DNA from: Pleurotus djamor
Taxonomy: Eukaryota; Basidiomycota; Agaricomycetes; Agaricales; Pleurotaceae
Reading direction: 5' to 3'
DNA: 19,599 nucleotides
NCBI GenBank assembly: GCA_029747585.1
Contig: JAPEVF010000831.1
Span: forward strand, 1-19,599
Position numbers and translations under genes: made by a program. The notes beneath the pieces were generated by a model. The model saw only the letters and a list, made by a program, of their open reading frames with translations, was not told where the DNA came from and did not search any database. Of this stretch, positions 1 through 9,846 are shown piece after piece. Within the stretch, counting starts at the first letter, position 1, and the number at the start of each line of letters is the position of its first letter.

Positions 1-1067
1 GATAGCTTGTAAAATCCGGAGTCGAAGCCTTCAGGCTCGTGTCATCTTCGCTACCAAATTTTGAGCAAAATCGCGCCATGGAATATCTTCTCGATGAGGT
101 CAGGATAAGGTCGCCGTTTGTAGCTCCTAGTGTCCCAGCTCAATGTCCCATTCCGTCGAGGACCGAGAACGTACAACGTATGCGCTGAATGTTGGTTGGT
201 AAATCAGACGGCGACTTCAAAGTTCATTGGGAAGCGTATGTTGTCCAGCTTGAGCGCGGGTTTCAGCAGGCGGCGCATTTAGGGCTGGACTTGGGGGCGA
301 GATGGTGAGCAAAACTTGTTACACTTCTATCCAATTCAACACGTTGAGTGGGTTAGCCGTTTCTCCCCAGTTTTTTCAAGCAGGCCACATCCGGCCCGCG
401 TCGACTGGGGTCCCCTGCGCCATCCAAGATCGATCCTGTTTCCTATGCGAGATCCAGCTAACCTACACCAACCGACAGCACTGTAACAGGTTTATGAAGA
501 AGTTGCTTTCAATTCTGATGATTCCAAAGCCGCGCTTTATCCTCCGCGCTCAATATGAAACGACCTAACCAACGAAAGCAAGGTCTAGCCAAACCAGAGT
601 GATGTGTTGCTCTTGAAGTAGCCGTCACAACTCATGGTTCAGTGTTATACCTGTCCTGACCTCTCGTTCATCTGATTTCTTACTTTTTAACATTGGCTGG
701 ACTTTTCCACCTCCTGAGGATCCTCGCACTGCCTTGGCTTAACGCTTCAAGTGACTCCGTCTCACTGAATTCATGCTCGATCGTAAGTCTAACTCGATCC
801 CCGCCCGTTATCTTACCAGCACCAGAACCCGCAACTTCCAGATTGAAGTGTGATGCTCGAGGCTCAGACACCGACTCACATGGACTCGTTTTCAGCCTGC
901 ACGCAAAAGAACCATTCAGCGAGGTGTTTCAACGCCCAGACGCCCGCTGCCCAAGATAGAAGCGCCTTAATCTAGCCTAAGCCACCTTCTAGGCGTGTGC
1001 GACAACGCTCTTCGCAATGGATTCCCAAAGATACTCCAGAATGAGCGCTGAACAGCCGTGTATTCAG
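1..1067. other. Gene-poor stretch, no supported gene
   Basis: I see no convincing gene here. Open frames on both strands are under 100 codons, resemble no family I know, and show no signal peptide, domain motif or convincing splice pattern. A minus-strand frame near 50-180 gives a peptide of about 48 residues without a recognisable start. The promoter of the broken gene that follows begins at the right edge. Confidence 0.5.
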
Positions 1068-1074
1068 TATATAA
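1068..1074 (+). promoter_or_regulatory. Putative TATA box of the WIW pseudogene
   Basis: A TATATAA string lies 62 bp before the reconstructed ATG at 1136. The intact paralog on the minus strand has a similar box about 46 bp before its ATG. Position and motif fit a core promoter; no other evidence. Confidence 0.4.
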
Positions 1075-1135
1075 CTCGCAAGAAAGACGGGGTAATGACC
1101 AGCAGCTCACGCAGGGGGCTTCTATCGACTCGGAG

Positions 1136-2485
1136 ATGCACATCATAGGTGACGGGTTTTACAATCAAACATTTCTCACTGAGGCTGATGTTGAATAGCT
1201 CTTTTTCTCCCAGTTTTCCTCGCTCTGATCGCTGGAGCAGTGAGGGACAGGCCCCGTAAGTGGACCTCCTGCGCGTGGTTGAAGCCCTCTTGCTCATCTC
1301 TTGTTCAGAGTGCGGTGATATCAGTGATATTGCTGATACAAACTCAAACCCTACATGCAAGAGTACCGCAATGCCGTCTAGGTTCCAGCCAATTTATCCG
1401 AATACCACGAAGTGGATTTGGACCGGAGAAAACCTCATCCCTTTGGTGACAATCCTATCGGCACGCGCGGCTTTCGCAAAAATATCACATCACCTTGCGG
1501 CAAGTGTGCCACTTGCGCTGAGATTATCACTGGGGTGTAGGTCACTCCCTCATCCGTTGATTTAGGCCAAGCTTCTCATCTTCCGATTTTATCTAGAGAC
1601 AATGTCGAGAGAGTATGGGTGAACGGTAAAGCAATCGGTTGATCCGCCATGTGGGGTGTTGGAAGTGTCTTCTTCACTGCCTTGAAACCATCGTGGAACT
1701 TATTCGTCATTTCCGGAGTCAACCTCGGTGGCCCAGCTGCCGTTTATGCAGCCATACGGAGTCACTACTCCGATGGTTCGTCCGAGATTTTCACCACAGA
1801 TGAGTCTTGGAAGACTCTGCGAGGAAACCCTCCTGCAACCTTTACCCAGGTTTCCTTTGATGACAGTCTGTGGCCCACCGCAATTCTGGAAGCAACATGG
1901 GATTCGCTCGTCGCTTCTTGGGGTCGTCCGACTCTCACACCCATGCTTCCTCCTACCAACTCAAAGTGGATTTGGACGAGCGACAACCAACAAACCAATG
2001 CGCCCGCTGGATCTCGTGGCTTCCGTCGATCAGTGACGGACTGTACCAAACGCGCCGTTTGCGCTACAGCCGTGATCGCTGCGTAAGTTATCCACCTTCC
2101 CATCCGCATATCAGGTCACTGACGTGTTCGTTTCAGCGATAACCTCTACACTTTCTATGTAAATGGACAGCTCATTGGCAGTGGCAGCCTCTACTATGCC
2201 GCCGACGCCTGGTCTATCCCGAACTTAGACCCCATCTTTAACACCTTCTCCGTCAACGGAACCAACACTCTTCCTGGCCCAGCTGGGCTCATCGCCACGA
2301 TCCTCATCACCTACTCTGATGGGACAAATACTACGATTACGACCGGTGCATCTTGGGAGGCAATCAAGTCAATCCCTGACAATTTTACGGAGAAGTTTCT
2401 TGATGATAGTGACTGGGAGCAGGCGACTGTTGTAGGGAACTATGGCATTGCCCCCTGGAATGTGGCGACAATTCCGCCCGCGTGA
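1136..2485 (+). pseudogene. Broken copy of secreted two-domain WIW protein
   Basis: This copy matches the intact minus-strand gene at 9847-11211 in exon order, intron phases and protein. Exons read 1136-1148, 1214-1255, 1309-1536, 1597-2082 and 2137-2485. The first two encode a signal peptide (MHIIVFLALIAGA), followed by CGDI, the KWIWTG motif, GFRK and CATCAE. Exons 4 and 5 carry the second KWIWTS domain and end at TGA 2483. Two lesions break it. Between TGEN and GDNP (about 1430-1446) the frame shifts by one base relative to the paralog. At 1640-1642 a TGA replaces a glycine codon in VNGKAIG. The second half is otherwise fully open, so decay looks recent. The domains resemble the galactose-binding-like jelly roll of rhamnosidase N-termini (inference). 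A sequencing error could explain one lesion but hardly both. Confidence 0.8.
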
Positions 2486-2863
2486 AGAGACTGAAGTTTT
2501 TAATCGCACAGGCTCGTCAAAATATGTATTCATAGCTCTACTCTAATCTAGTGGAATTCCCCCAACCGCTTGCTTCCTCTGCGTCGCCTTAAAATTCTGT
2601 GCATCATGACAGTCTAGAGAACCCCGCAGCGCTGTGGAACTTATTGACTTGGCCGTTTCGGTAGAAAGGAGGGCATTGATTCTTGAGATTAGAATAGCGT
2701 ATCGAAAGGTTCTTGTAAACAGTACTTCTACGGGGTTTAACTTGTGTCCGGTGGAGGATAAACTAGAGGCCAGCTTTGGGCCAGCTAGGGCAATTTCTCC
2801 ACACCCATGCGGAATCGTCTTTCGGCATGACGAGCAACGGGGCTACGTCATGGCTTGATCGGT
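2486..2863. other. Intergenic, convergent 3' flanks
   Basis: This gap lies between the end of the WIW pseudogene on the plus strand and the longer 3' end model of the small membrane-protein gene on the minus strand. I see no gene, tRNA or repeat. A 74-codon plus-strand frame at 2634-2858 has no recognisable features and is probably chance. Confidence 0.5.
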
Positions 2864-3529
2864 TTAGCCTACGAGGCTTGTGGCTGGGTATCTCGGCCCC
2901 AAATGTGCCTGGAGGTATGCAACTCTCCTTGTGATGACCGTGTTGTAGGCTCGCGATTCTATCGCTCCATCATGAAGGGGGGTTCTCTCAATCCCTGTAT
3001 ACGCCGGGGGTGGGGTGGATGGTGTCTGAATGAGAACCAGACATCAGTAATCACAAAACCGAAAAGCTAGGAGGGAGAATCGCTTACGGCTGCATCGTAG
3101 CTAGGCGGTGCACTTGGTAGTACAGGTGGCGGAGCGGGAGCACGCACCTGTTGCGCCTCCACATCTTCGTAGATGACACGGAGAGTAGCGACCTGTTTTG
3201 GAGGTAAGCAAGGGCTGTGATCGACGAATTCCGTACTCACAGGTCGATTGCTATTGTTCGGGAAATTGATCGTCCTTGGCTCCTCTCTAGGCATCGACAT
3301 CGCTATAGCTCGCCTTCGCCTCATGACAAGGATACGAATAACACAAAAGCAGACGAACACCGCTATCACATCGTTCAGAAGAGCTTCTACAAATTGTGTT
3401 CGAAGGTGACTTACCGACTATTCCACCAAAGATAGCGGCAGGAACCGTACTGTTATCTCCATAAGCCGCGACGCCTGGGATGAAAAGAGAAACAGAGAGA
3501 ATGGTAGTTGGGCCGAAGATTACGGACAT
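2864..3529 (-). CDS. Small PPxY single-pass membrane protein (copy 1)
   Basis: The start is the ATG at 3529. It begins a signal peptide ending near VAA (residue 22), then a short ectodomain with one N-glycosylation site (NST), a transmembrane segment at about 30-52 (GGIVAVFVCFCVI) and a RRRR stop-transfer patch. Exons: 3529-3415, 3362-3241, 3192-3088, 3025-2864. Intron 1 (phase 1) splits the membrane segment, as in the four relatives at 12-17 kb. The cytoplasmic tail is proline-rich with PPSY (about 108-111). If the 62-nt intron 3087-3026 is spliced, a second motif PPAY (about 120-123) is added and the protein ends at 2864; if not, it stops at 3067. The 48-nt piece 3240-3193 has GT-AG borders but is in frame, so it may be retained. 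PPxY motifs bind WW domains such as those of Rsp5-type ubiquitin ligases. Function unknown. Confidence 0.75.
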
Positions 3530-4378
3530 TTTGATGCGTCGGGGGGAACCAAGATATTAGGGCGAGGACTTGGGTTACTCCAGCCTTTTAAGTGCGTGTG
3601 GTCGTGGTTCTGCTCACGTTACCGAAGGCCTGAAGCAGTACCGTGATCGTTCATCAAAGTCTGTTGGCATGGCGTTGGTCGTTGCGGTGCAGCTGCGTAA
3701 TCACAAAAGCGACTTTGAAACGTTAACTGTCCTTTCGGCAAGAATAAAATGGTGGGCTCGAGAGCATGGGGGCCTTCTAGAGTAGATGTAAGTAGGAAAA
3801 GGTGAACTGAATGGCGAGTCATTCCAAGTAGTTCAGACCGTAAATCCGTGTCGTTGAGAATCTTCGAGCCCGAAGTTTAGGCCTGTGTATTCGACGAGCC
3901 AAGGAGTCTTGGCAACACACGCGAAGGCGGAATTACATCCTGGATCCTATGTAGCTCTTTATCGGTTTATCTTCAGCTGCCCGGGTACCCGTCGACTTGC
4001 CCAGTCAACTTTGTCAACATGTCGCTTTAACTGGAGCCAAATCAGCGCACATGTAGAACTCTGAATCATCGTTCTTCGACCTCACCTAGGCAAAGGTTGC
4101 GAGCTGAACTAAACGGGTCGTCTTGGATTCTGAGATGAAGCTTGAATGCGCCAATGACGTTGACGTTGAATCGGTAAGTGGCCTGGACACAATTTGTACT
4201 TCAAATTACCACTGAGCGTGAGAATCGTTTTTCTCAGGATCAATTTCCACCCTGCAGGAGAAGACAATGACGAAGCCATGCTGAAGCCATGACTCTGATC
4301 ATTGACTCACGTTCAATATTCTTCAAATTTCAACGTTCAATTCAAACCCTCATCGAATTTTTCCCTCCGCAAACCAAA
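3530..4378. other. Divergent intergenic region
   Basis: This is the shared upstream region of the membrane-protein gene (minus) and the F-box gene (plus). Short frames on both strands have no recognisable content. An 11-base direct repeat (TGAAGCCATGA-like) occurs around 4271-4290 just before the F-box gene. A start at 4289 is in frame with the F-box protein but would add 30 residues with no conserved features. Confidence 0.45.
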
Positions 4379-5912
4379 ATGGACACAAAACCACATACTG
4401 CTTCTCAGCATGTATTTTCCATCCCTGAACTCCTTTCCAAAATCCTCGAGGCGAACTCAACGAAAGACCATCTCAATTGTACTCGCGTCTGTCAAAGTTG
4501 GTCGGATATCGCACTGGGATTTCTTTGGAGACGTGCACCGCTGAGGGTGCTGTACCAGCTTCTTGCACCAACAGAGCTAGGACCCGATCAATTTACTCTG
4601 GTGAGTGGGGTAGCGCAAACCGTTCAACCATTACTCACCATGATCTACTCATCGTGTACAGCGATTCGCGCATGACATTCGACCGGAGGCATGGCTTCGT
4701 CTCATGAAGTATGCACCATACGTTCGCGAGATTTTCGACGACCGATCGGGAAAGTCTACGTTAGGGCTCTCAGAATCCGTGCCCTTTCCTCCGTTGGCAA
4801 CTATGCCCCTTCTACCTAATCTGCGCATCTTCCACCTATGGATTCCGGATCTTAACGCTGTCCGACTATTTGCTAGTCCAGCTGTCAAGGAGCTGACTGT
4901 CTGCCTTAGCGAGGATGACCAAGCTGGGGCGAACCACGCTCTCTTGGAATGTATTTCAGCCCAAATGCCAAGCATTCAGAAGCTTACCCTCTCAGACAAT
5001 GGATATCTGTACATGGACGTTGAGCAAGCGTTCCCGAAACTGTGCTGCTTGCTTACCGAACTGAAAAGCCTCGAGGTGCCGGCATTCTGGCTGATCGAAC
5101 AATGTGAGGAAGCACTTCCTCACCTCCAGGCGCTACGGGAGCTTTCGCTGCGATGCGCCCACGTAAAACGGCGAGAATATTATCTAGAGTCGCCCAAATT
5201 CTCTCTACGACAACTCTCTTTACTTCAATCGATCCATGTCGCGATTCCGTATGAACATTTTCCTTGTTTTGCCAACGAAAGTAATGACATGTCGCTCATC
5301 ACATCCCTCGAGCTTATCGCAGCTGGAAACGACTGCAACACCACATCTCACTTGGCGGCGATCTCCCGCGCCTGTCCGAACCTTCAATCCCTACGCATCC
5401 CAAAGCCGGTCTCCTCTACCCACTCTCCGAACTTCACCTTTCATGATTTCAAGCCCCTTCTTCAATTAACGCAGCTGCGGGTGCTTGACATCGCCGTTGT
5501 TTCTCAGATCAATCTACAAGTCGAGGAAATCGCCTCATTGTTCCAGTCTCTCAGTCAGCTGATCGATGTCACGTTGTCTGCTCCCGACCACCCTTCGTTC
5601 GCATTCGAACACCTTGACGCTATCGTTCCGCACTCAAAGAGACTTGAAAGGCTCGCACTCGATCTGCTACCGATGCCCGATCTACAAAGCCCTAGAGCCA
5701 TCGCGGAAAGACAAAAGAAGGCACTCCATTTTCACAACTTGAAAAACTTCACCGTCACCACTTCCAACTCTGCGCGCTTCATAGAGTATGATGCGTATGA
5801 AACCGCGTTCGAACTGGCAAAGATGCTCCCCAGGAAGTGTGCATTCCATCCCGGGAGTCATCGATACTGGCGTCGTGTGGCTCGGCTGCTCTTGGAAGAA
5901 CGCGAGTACTAA
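4379..5912 (+). CDS. F-box protein with LRR-like C-terminal part
   Basis: Two exons, 4379-4600 and 4662-5912, joined by a 61-nt phase-0 intron, encode 490 residues. I chose the ATG at 4379 because the F-box follows closely. Residues about 12-48 show the F-box pattern: IPELLSKIL, then CTRVCQSWSDIALGFLWRR. F-box proteins bind Skp1 and bring targets to an SCF ubiquitin ligase in cytoplasm or nucleus. The rest has regularly spaced leucine-rich segments (LRIFHLW, LRELSLR, LQSLRIP, LRVLDIA), suggesting a degenerate LRR-type target-binding region. Agaricomycetes carry hundreds of such genes, mostly fast evolving and without known targets. The last 36 codons are duplicated at 9503-9628. Confidence 0.88.
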
Positions 5913-5927
5913 TCGAGACAAGGCCTC
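5802..5927 (+). repeat. Source copy of a 126-bp duplication (F-box 3' end)
   Basis: This segment covers the last 36 codons, stop and 15 bp beyond the F-box gene. It recurs at 9503-9628 in the same orientation with two mismatches (5831/9532 and 5886/9587). Both changes are synonymous in the F-box frame. Confidence 0.95.
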
Positions 5928-5944
5928 CCCTCTACTCTGGAGTA

Positions 5945-5977
5945 GGGCTTCGCTCGTCCAAATCCAGTTCGATTGGC
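5945..5977. repeat. 33-bp fragment of the WIW gene
   Basis: These 33 bases are identical to 10352-10384, which lie in exon 4 of the intact WIW-domain gene and encode its second WIW motif on the minus strand. They sit 32 bp after the F-box stop with unrelated sequence on both sides, so this is a stray gene fragment. The surrounding 5913-6249 has no gene. Confidence 0.9.
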
Positions 5978-6249
5978 GGTTTCTGAATTGCTAATCTAGA
6001 GATAGCTATGATTTTGAGTATAAGGGTGATAAATCATCGTACGTACCGTGGGTNGGGGTTGTGGGAAGGAAATCAATGACTCCAGTGCCAAAGCGCGAGT
6101 AACACATGTTGTCTGATATGTTCTTCGGACGCGCCTGCATTTTTAAAACAGAACTGAAGGCTGAGCTAAAGCTGACATTGATATCCAAAGGCCGATACAA
6201 GATGGGCTTGAGTATTGGAGACAAAAAGTATACCATAATCTCCATTTCA

Positions 6250-6333
6250 TGTCAGTAGCAGGAATTGAACCTGCGGCTCTTCGGATCCGCAGCTTGCCAC
6301 AACGAAGCGATTTAACCACTAATCGATACCGAC
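6250..6333 (-). tRNA. tRNA-His (GTG) with 12-nt intron
   Basis: On the minus strand the cloverleaf folds fully. The acceptor stem is GTCGGTA/TACTGAC (one G-U pair). The D arm is GATT..AATC around AGTGGTTA, the anticodon stem CTTCG/CGAAG, and the T arm GCAGG-TTCAATT-CCTGC, with discriminator A at 6250. The anticodon GTG is at 6300-6298. A 12-nt intron (6296-6285) follows position 37, the canonical eukaryotic site. The extra 5' G of tRNA-His is added after transcription in eukaryotes. A five-T Pol III terminator lies downstream (plus-strand A run 6223-6227). Confidence 0.92.
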
Positions 6334-6458
6334 GGTGACATGAACCTCCACTCAAGCTGTTATGAAGCGTAGTGTCTAATTTCGTCCATGCTTTGGTGTT
6401 GACGTTGCGCATTGACTGACCATAAGTACAAAGGAAACAAAATAACATCCACAAACGT

Positions 6459-9061
6459 CTACGTCCTCAACGCCATAAACTCCCGATTAAACTCATCCAT
6501 CGCATCCAACGTCTCCAACAAATGCCCAAACCTCAACTCTTNCCCCTCGAGCAACAGCCAACGAATGCGCCGTCCTCGCAGCATTCTTAATCTGCCTCCC
6601 ATTAACCTCCCGTTTCGCCAGCTCGTCAATCTCCTCTTGCGTAAACGCCTTCTCCGCTCCTGCTTTCTTGATAAACGCCGCCCAGACTTGTTTCTTCGAG
6701 GAAAGCGAGAGTTCGCTGAAGTGGAGGGCGACGTGGATACGGGAGAGGAAGGCTTCGTCGAAGGCTCGGACTCGGTTGGTAGTTAGGAAGAGGATTCCAC
6801 GATAGTATTCGACGTGACGGAGGCTGGGAGAAGAGAAGATGAATTCTAGCGTATAGGGAAAAGGAAGAGAACTTACAAAACAGCGACCATGGCGTTACGT
6901 TCGAGATCATGGAGAGACCGCTGCTCCAAGAAGACATCAGCCTGTAAAGAACGGAGGATGTAAGTGACTGTGGTAGATAAGGGAAACTGGTATCGATTAC
7001 CTCGTCGATGAGAACGATAGCCTTCCAAGCGGTCGCAACATCAAATATCCTCTCTAGCGCNGCATCCAAATCAGCCGCCTTGGTACCCAAATCGCCACCA
7101 CCAACGATGTACAAGGGTCGCTTGACATGCTCGCTCGTTGCTTCAGCCGAGAAGGTTTTGCCTGAGAAAGAATACCATCAAGAAGACGTGCAAGACAGAT
7201 GTAGAACGGTGGACTCACCGACACCAGGGGGTCCGAATAGGTTGATAACCAATCCGTGTCCCTTGCCCTTGATGAAGTCATCGAANCCGAGCTCCTTGTG
7301 ATGCGCTTCAACAAGGGACTGCAAGAGGATCTTACGACCTTCTGGNAGTACTAAGTTGGCNAAAGCATCNANAGCCCATGCGACGGGGTTGACTTTCTGC
7401 ACGTTAAACTCGACTAGNGAANAATAAGATCACGCCGAAGAATAAGTGTAANNNTTCAACACGTACGCCAGACTTTATCAGACAAGCTGAATCCGTATAC
7501 AACAGCAGGCGTGAGCAAAAGCTCATCATCGGTGACGTCCATATCCACCTCTTCCTTTCGGGTAGATTGGATACCTACATGGACNAAGGTACTCAGTTGA
7601 CCGCCGATGCTTGGATGCTGAAGACGCACCATTGTTACCCGAGACAGGCTGGACGGGCATTGGGNGGTTACCATACGGATCCCATTCGTCTGGGTGCATC
7701 ATATGCGGCGGACGTGGTGGTTGCATTCCCGGGGTATTGTTCGAGTTCGAGGGTACAGGCGGAGGGAATTGATAGTTCGCGTTCAGCCTCCTGAAAGTAG
7801 CTGCAAAAGGATAAGCCNCATGGCACAAAAGGGANAAGAGAGACTCAAACGCACATCGGTCCACCATAACCCTGCTATTCACGCTATGCCTTACCACCTT
7901 GTCGCCACACTTCAACGCTGCAACAGCATGATACTCAACATGCTTCGGTTCGCCGACGGAAAGACCTAACCACTTCTTCCCCCTCTCNAAAACCTCCTTC
8001 TTCAACGCCTCGGGGTCAGGATGNTATTTGAGTGGGTAGCAATCCAACGACGTGATAGTCGTCGCCCCACGGAAATANGTAAGTATGATCGTCGTTTGGA
8101 CGCGTCCGATGTGTCCACTCGAAGGGGCACTGCCATTACTGTTCATCCCAGACGAGTTGTTGAGACCACCGGCGTTCGACATGCCGTGAGTAGAGTCAAT
8201 AACGTCCACACTCTCACAAGAGAGCAAGAAACACGGTTTTCCATCTATCGCCGTCTTCTGGACACTCCCCAGCTCGAACAACCTCTGTTCTCCGGTGATG
8301 GCACAGCGCGCGACGAAGGTCATTCGAGGGATGAGGATAGCGTAGAGTAGGTCGAAGGTGATTTCGTTGTGCGAGGTAAGGGTGGCAATCTTCTGGAGGG
8401 TAACGCGGTAGTCGGATTGAAGGGTTGAGATGAGTAGGGAGAGGCTGGACGCGATGTGCTTAGCGTCTGAGGTAGGGGAAGGGTTGGAGATGAGGGAGTC
8501 ACGGTGAGCGATGAAAAGTGGGAGGAAGGTCAGGAGCATTTCGGGGTCGAGCTGAGATTAGGGAGCTGAGCCATGGATTCGGGATAAGGGAAAGGTTCGT
8601 ACGTACCTCCAAAGGATCACTATTCCATGAAATCCCAGGCCAGGACTTGATCACGTCTTTGCAGGCTTGAAGGATGTAGGGACTTTTCACGACGACTTTG
8701 AAGGTAGGTGGGAGGTTCTCTTGTCTGGGGATGGTCCTCACGATCCTATATGATCAGGGATAAGAGGCTGACAATGAGGAATTAGGTGGTGGTGGTACGT
8801 ACACGAATGCGAACTCCTTCCAAGGATCATTGTCGCTCCCAAGGAACGGCCTAGCCTCGGGTGTAACACTGGAGCTCGTATTCTGAGAAACCCCCGTCAA
8901 TAAAACGCGAGAAAAGAGAACATGGTCGAATCACGCACCTTGTACTTCCAGCTCTTCGACCACTTGCTGTAGTAATAATCCAGCCTCTTCAACTTGAGCG
9001 ATGGTGGCGGAAGGTCTGGTACAGCTTCTTTTTCTTTTACCTTCTCTTTGACCGTGCTCAT
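6459..9061 (-). CDS. AAA+ ATPase of a fungal DUF7025-type family
   Basis: Ten exons on the minus strand: 9061-8939, 8882-8803, 8745-8607, 8551-7855, 7800-7639, 7574-7467, 7413-7219, 7161-7001, 6941-6877, 6823-6459. About 697 residues. The N-terminal half holds the conserved block of this family: YYYSKWSKSWKYKNTSS, NDPWKEFAFVIVR, KSPYILQACKDVI, WNSDPLELDPEMLLTFLPLF. The AAA core has Walker A GPPGVGKT (about 497-504), Walker B AIVLIDE (to about 555), sensor-1 LFLTTNR (about 588-594) and LSRIH with the arginine finger. Substrate and location are unknown. The frame stays open 72 codons upstream of 9061 without a Met, so an upstream start exon is possible. Many N bases lie inside; the N at 6542 must be an extra base for the C-terminus (ARGEELRFGHLLETLDA) to stay in frame and reach TAG 6459. 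Confidence 0.85.
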
Positions 9062-9502
9062 CGACCCCTTCGACGTGGAATGCGCGTCGTCATCGCCATG
9101 ACCCTCGTAGACGCCATCGGGAGCGATAGTAGACTCGGCGTCGGAGCGTTTCGAAGAAGAGGACGAGAGGATGGCTGAGAGACGACGGNTGCATTTTCGT
9201 AACTTGGATTTCGAGGGAGGAGATGGGGGGAGAAGGGAGGAGAGGGTGGGTTGAGCGTCATTCCTGGCTTGTTGTATTTATGAGAGCTCCCTCCCAACAA
9301 TGACTCGGTTAGCTTCGATTTGATAGATGTGGGGTAACAGCCTCAGGCACACTGCGTTTTTAGAGTCATCATCAATAATTAGACGCGTCCCTGGACCCTG
9401 AGAAAGCAGTGAACGTCAAGGCCGAAGTCAATCAGAACACAAGCAGTGCTTTGCCCAAACCGAGGTTGTAAGTACTAAGGCTGTGGATTCGTGTCGAATT
9501 TG
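9062..9502. other. 5' flank of the AAA gene
   Basis: On the minus strand 9277-9062 stays open in the AAA frame and encodes a serine-rich, basic stretch that may be N-terminal coding sequence joined to an unseen first exon. Beyond 9280 I see no gene up to the duplicated F-box fragment. Confidence 0.4.
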
Positions 9503-9628
9503 ACCGCGTTCGAACTGGCAAAGATGCTCCCTAGGAAGTGTGCATTCCATCCCGGGAGTCATCGATACTGGCGTCGTGTGGCTCGGTTGCTCTTGGAAGA
9601 ACGCGAGTACTAATCGAGACAAGGCCTC
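9503..9628 (+). pseudogene. F-box gene 3' end fragment (duplication)
   Basis: This is a 126-bp copy of 5802-5927, with the last 36 F-box codons (AFELAKMLPRKC to EEREY), the stop and a few bases beyond. The upstream break is sharp: 9420-9502 has no similarity to the rest of the F-box gene. It has no start codon or F-box and is a dead fragment. Both differences from the source are silent, so the donor was probably an intact paralog for some time. Confidence 0.92.
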
Positions 9629-9846
9629 ACTCAACTTTAGAGTACGGTATTACGATGTAGTACTGTCTAGTTAACGAACTCAGGGGGATATGGGGTATAG
9701 GTCATGCCGCTTGTTCGAGAGCGTTGGTGCCCCATGTAACTTGTCTATGCCTATAGTATCGTTGAAGCCCAGAAAAAAGCTCAAAATGCTTTGGGACGTG
9801 CGGACGATGACTAGTCAATCAACCTCATGCCTGGCTACTACAGAAA

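Noticed and set aside
302..1360. Several open frames of 60-100 codons on both strands
   Set aside because: No signal peptide, domain motif, splice structure or recognisable similarity; they overlap each other and look like chance frames.
2634..3070. Two plus-strand frames of 71-74 codons
   Set aside because: They lie opposite the terminal exon and intron of the minus-strand membrane protein and show no features of their own.
6006..6454. Minus-strand frames of 79 and 103 codons overlapping the tRNA
   Set aside because: They run through the tRNA-His gene and its terminator; the tRNA explains the sequence.
7567..8350. Plus-strand frames of 75-109 codons
   Set aside because: They are antisense shadows of the AAA ATPase exons.
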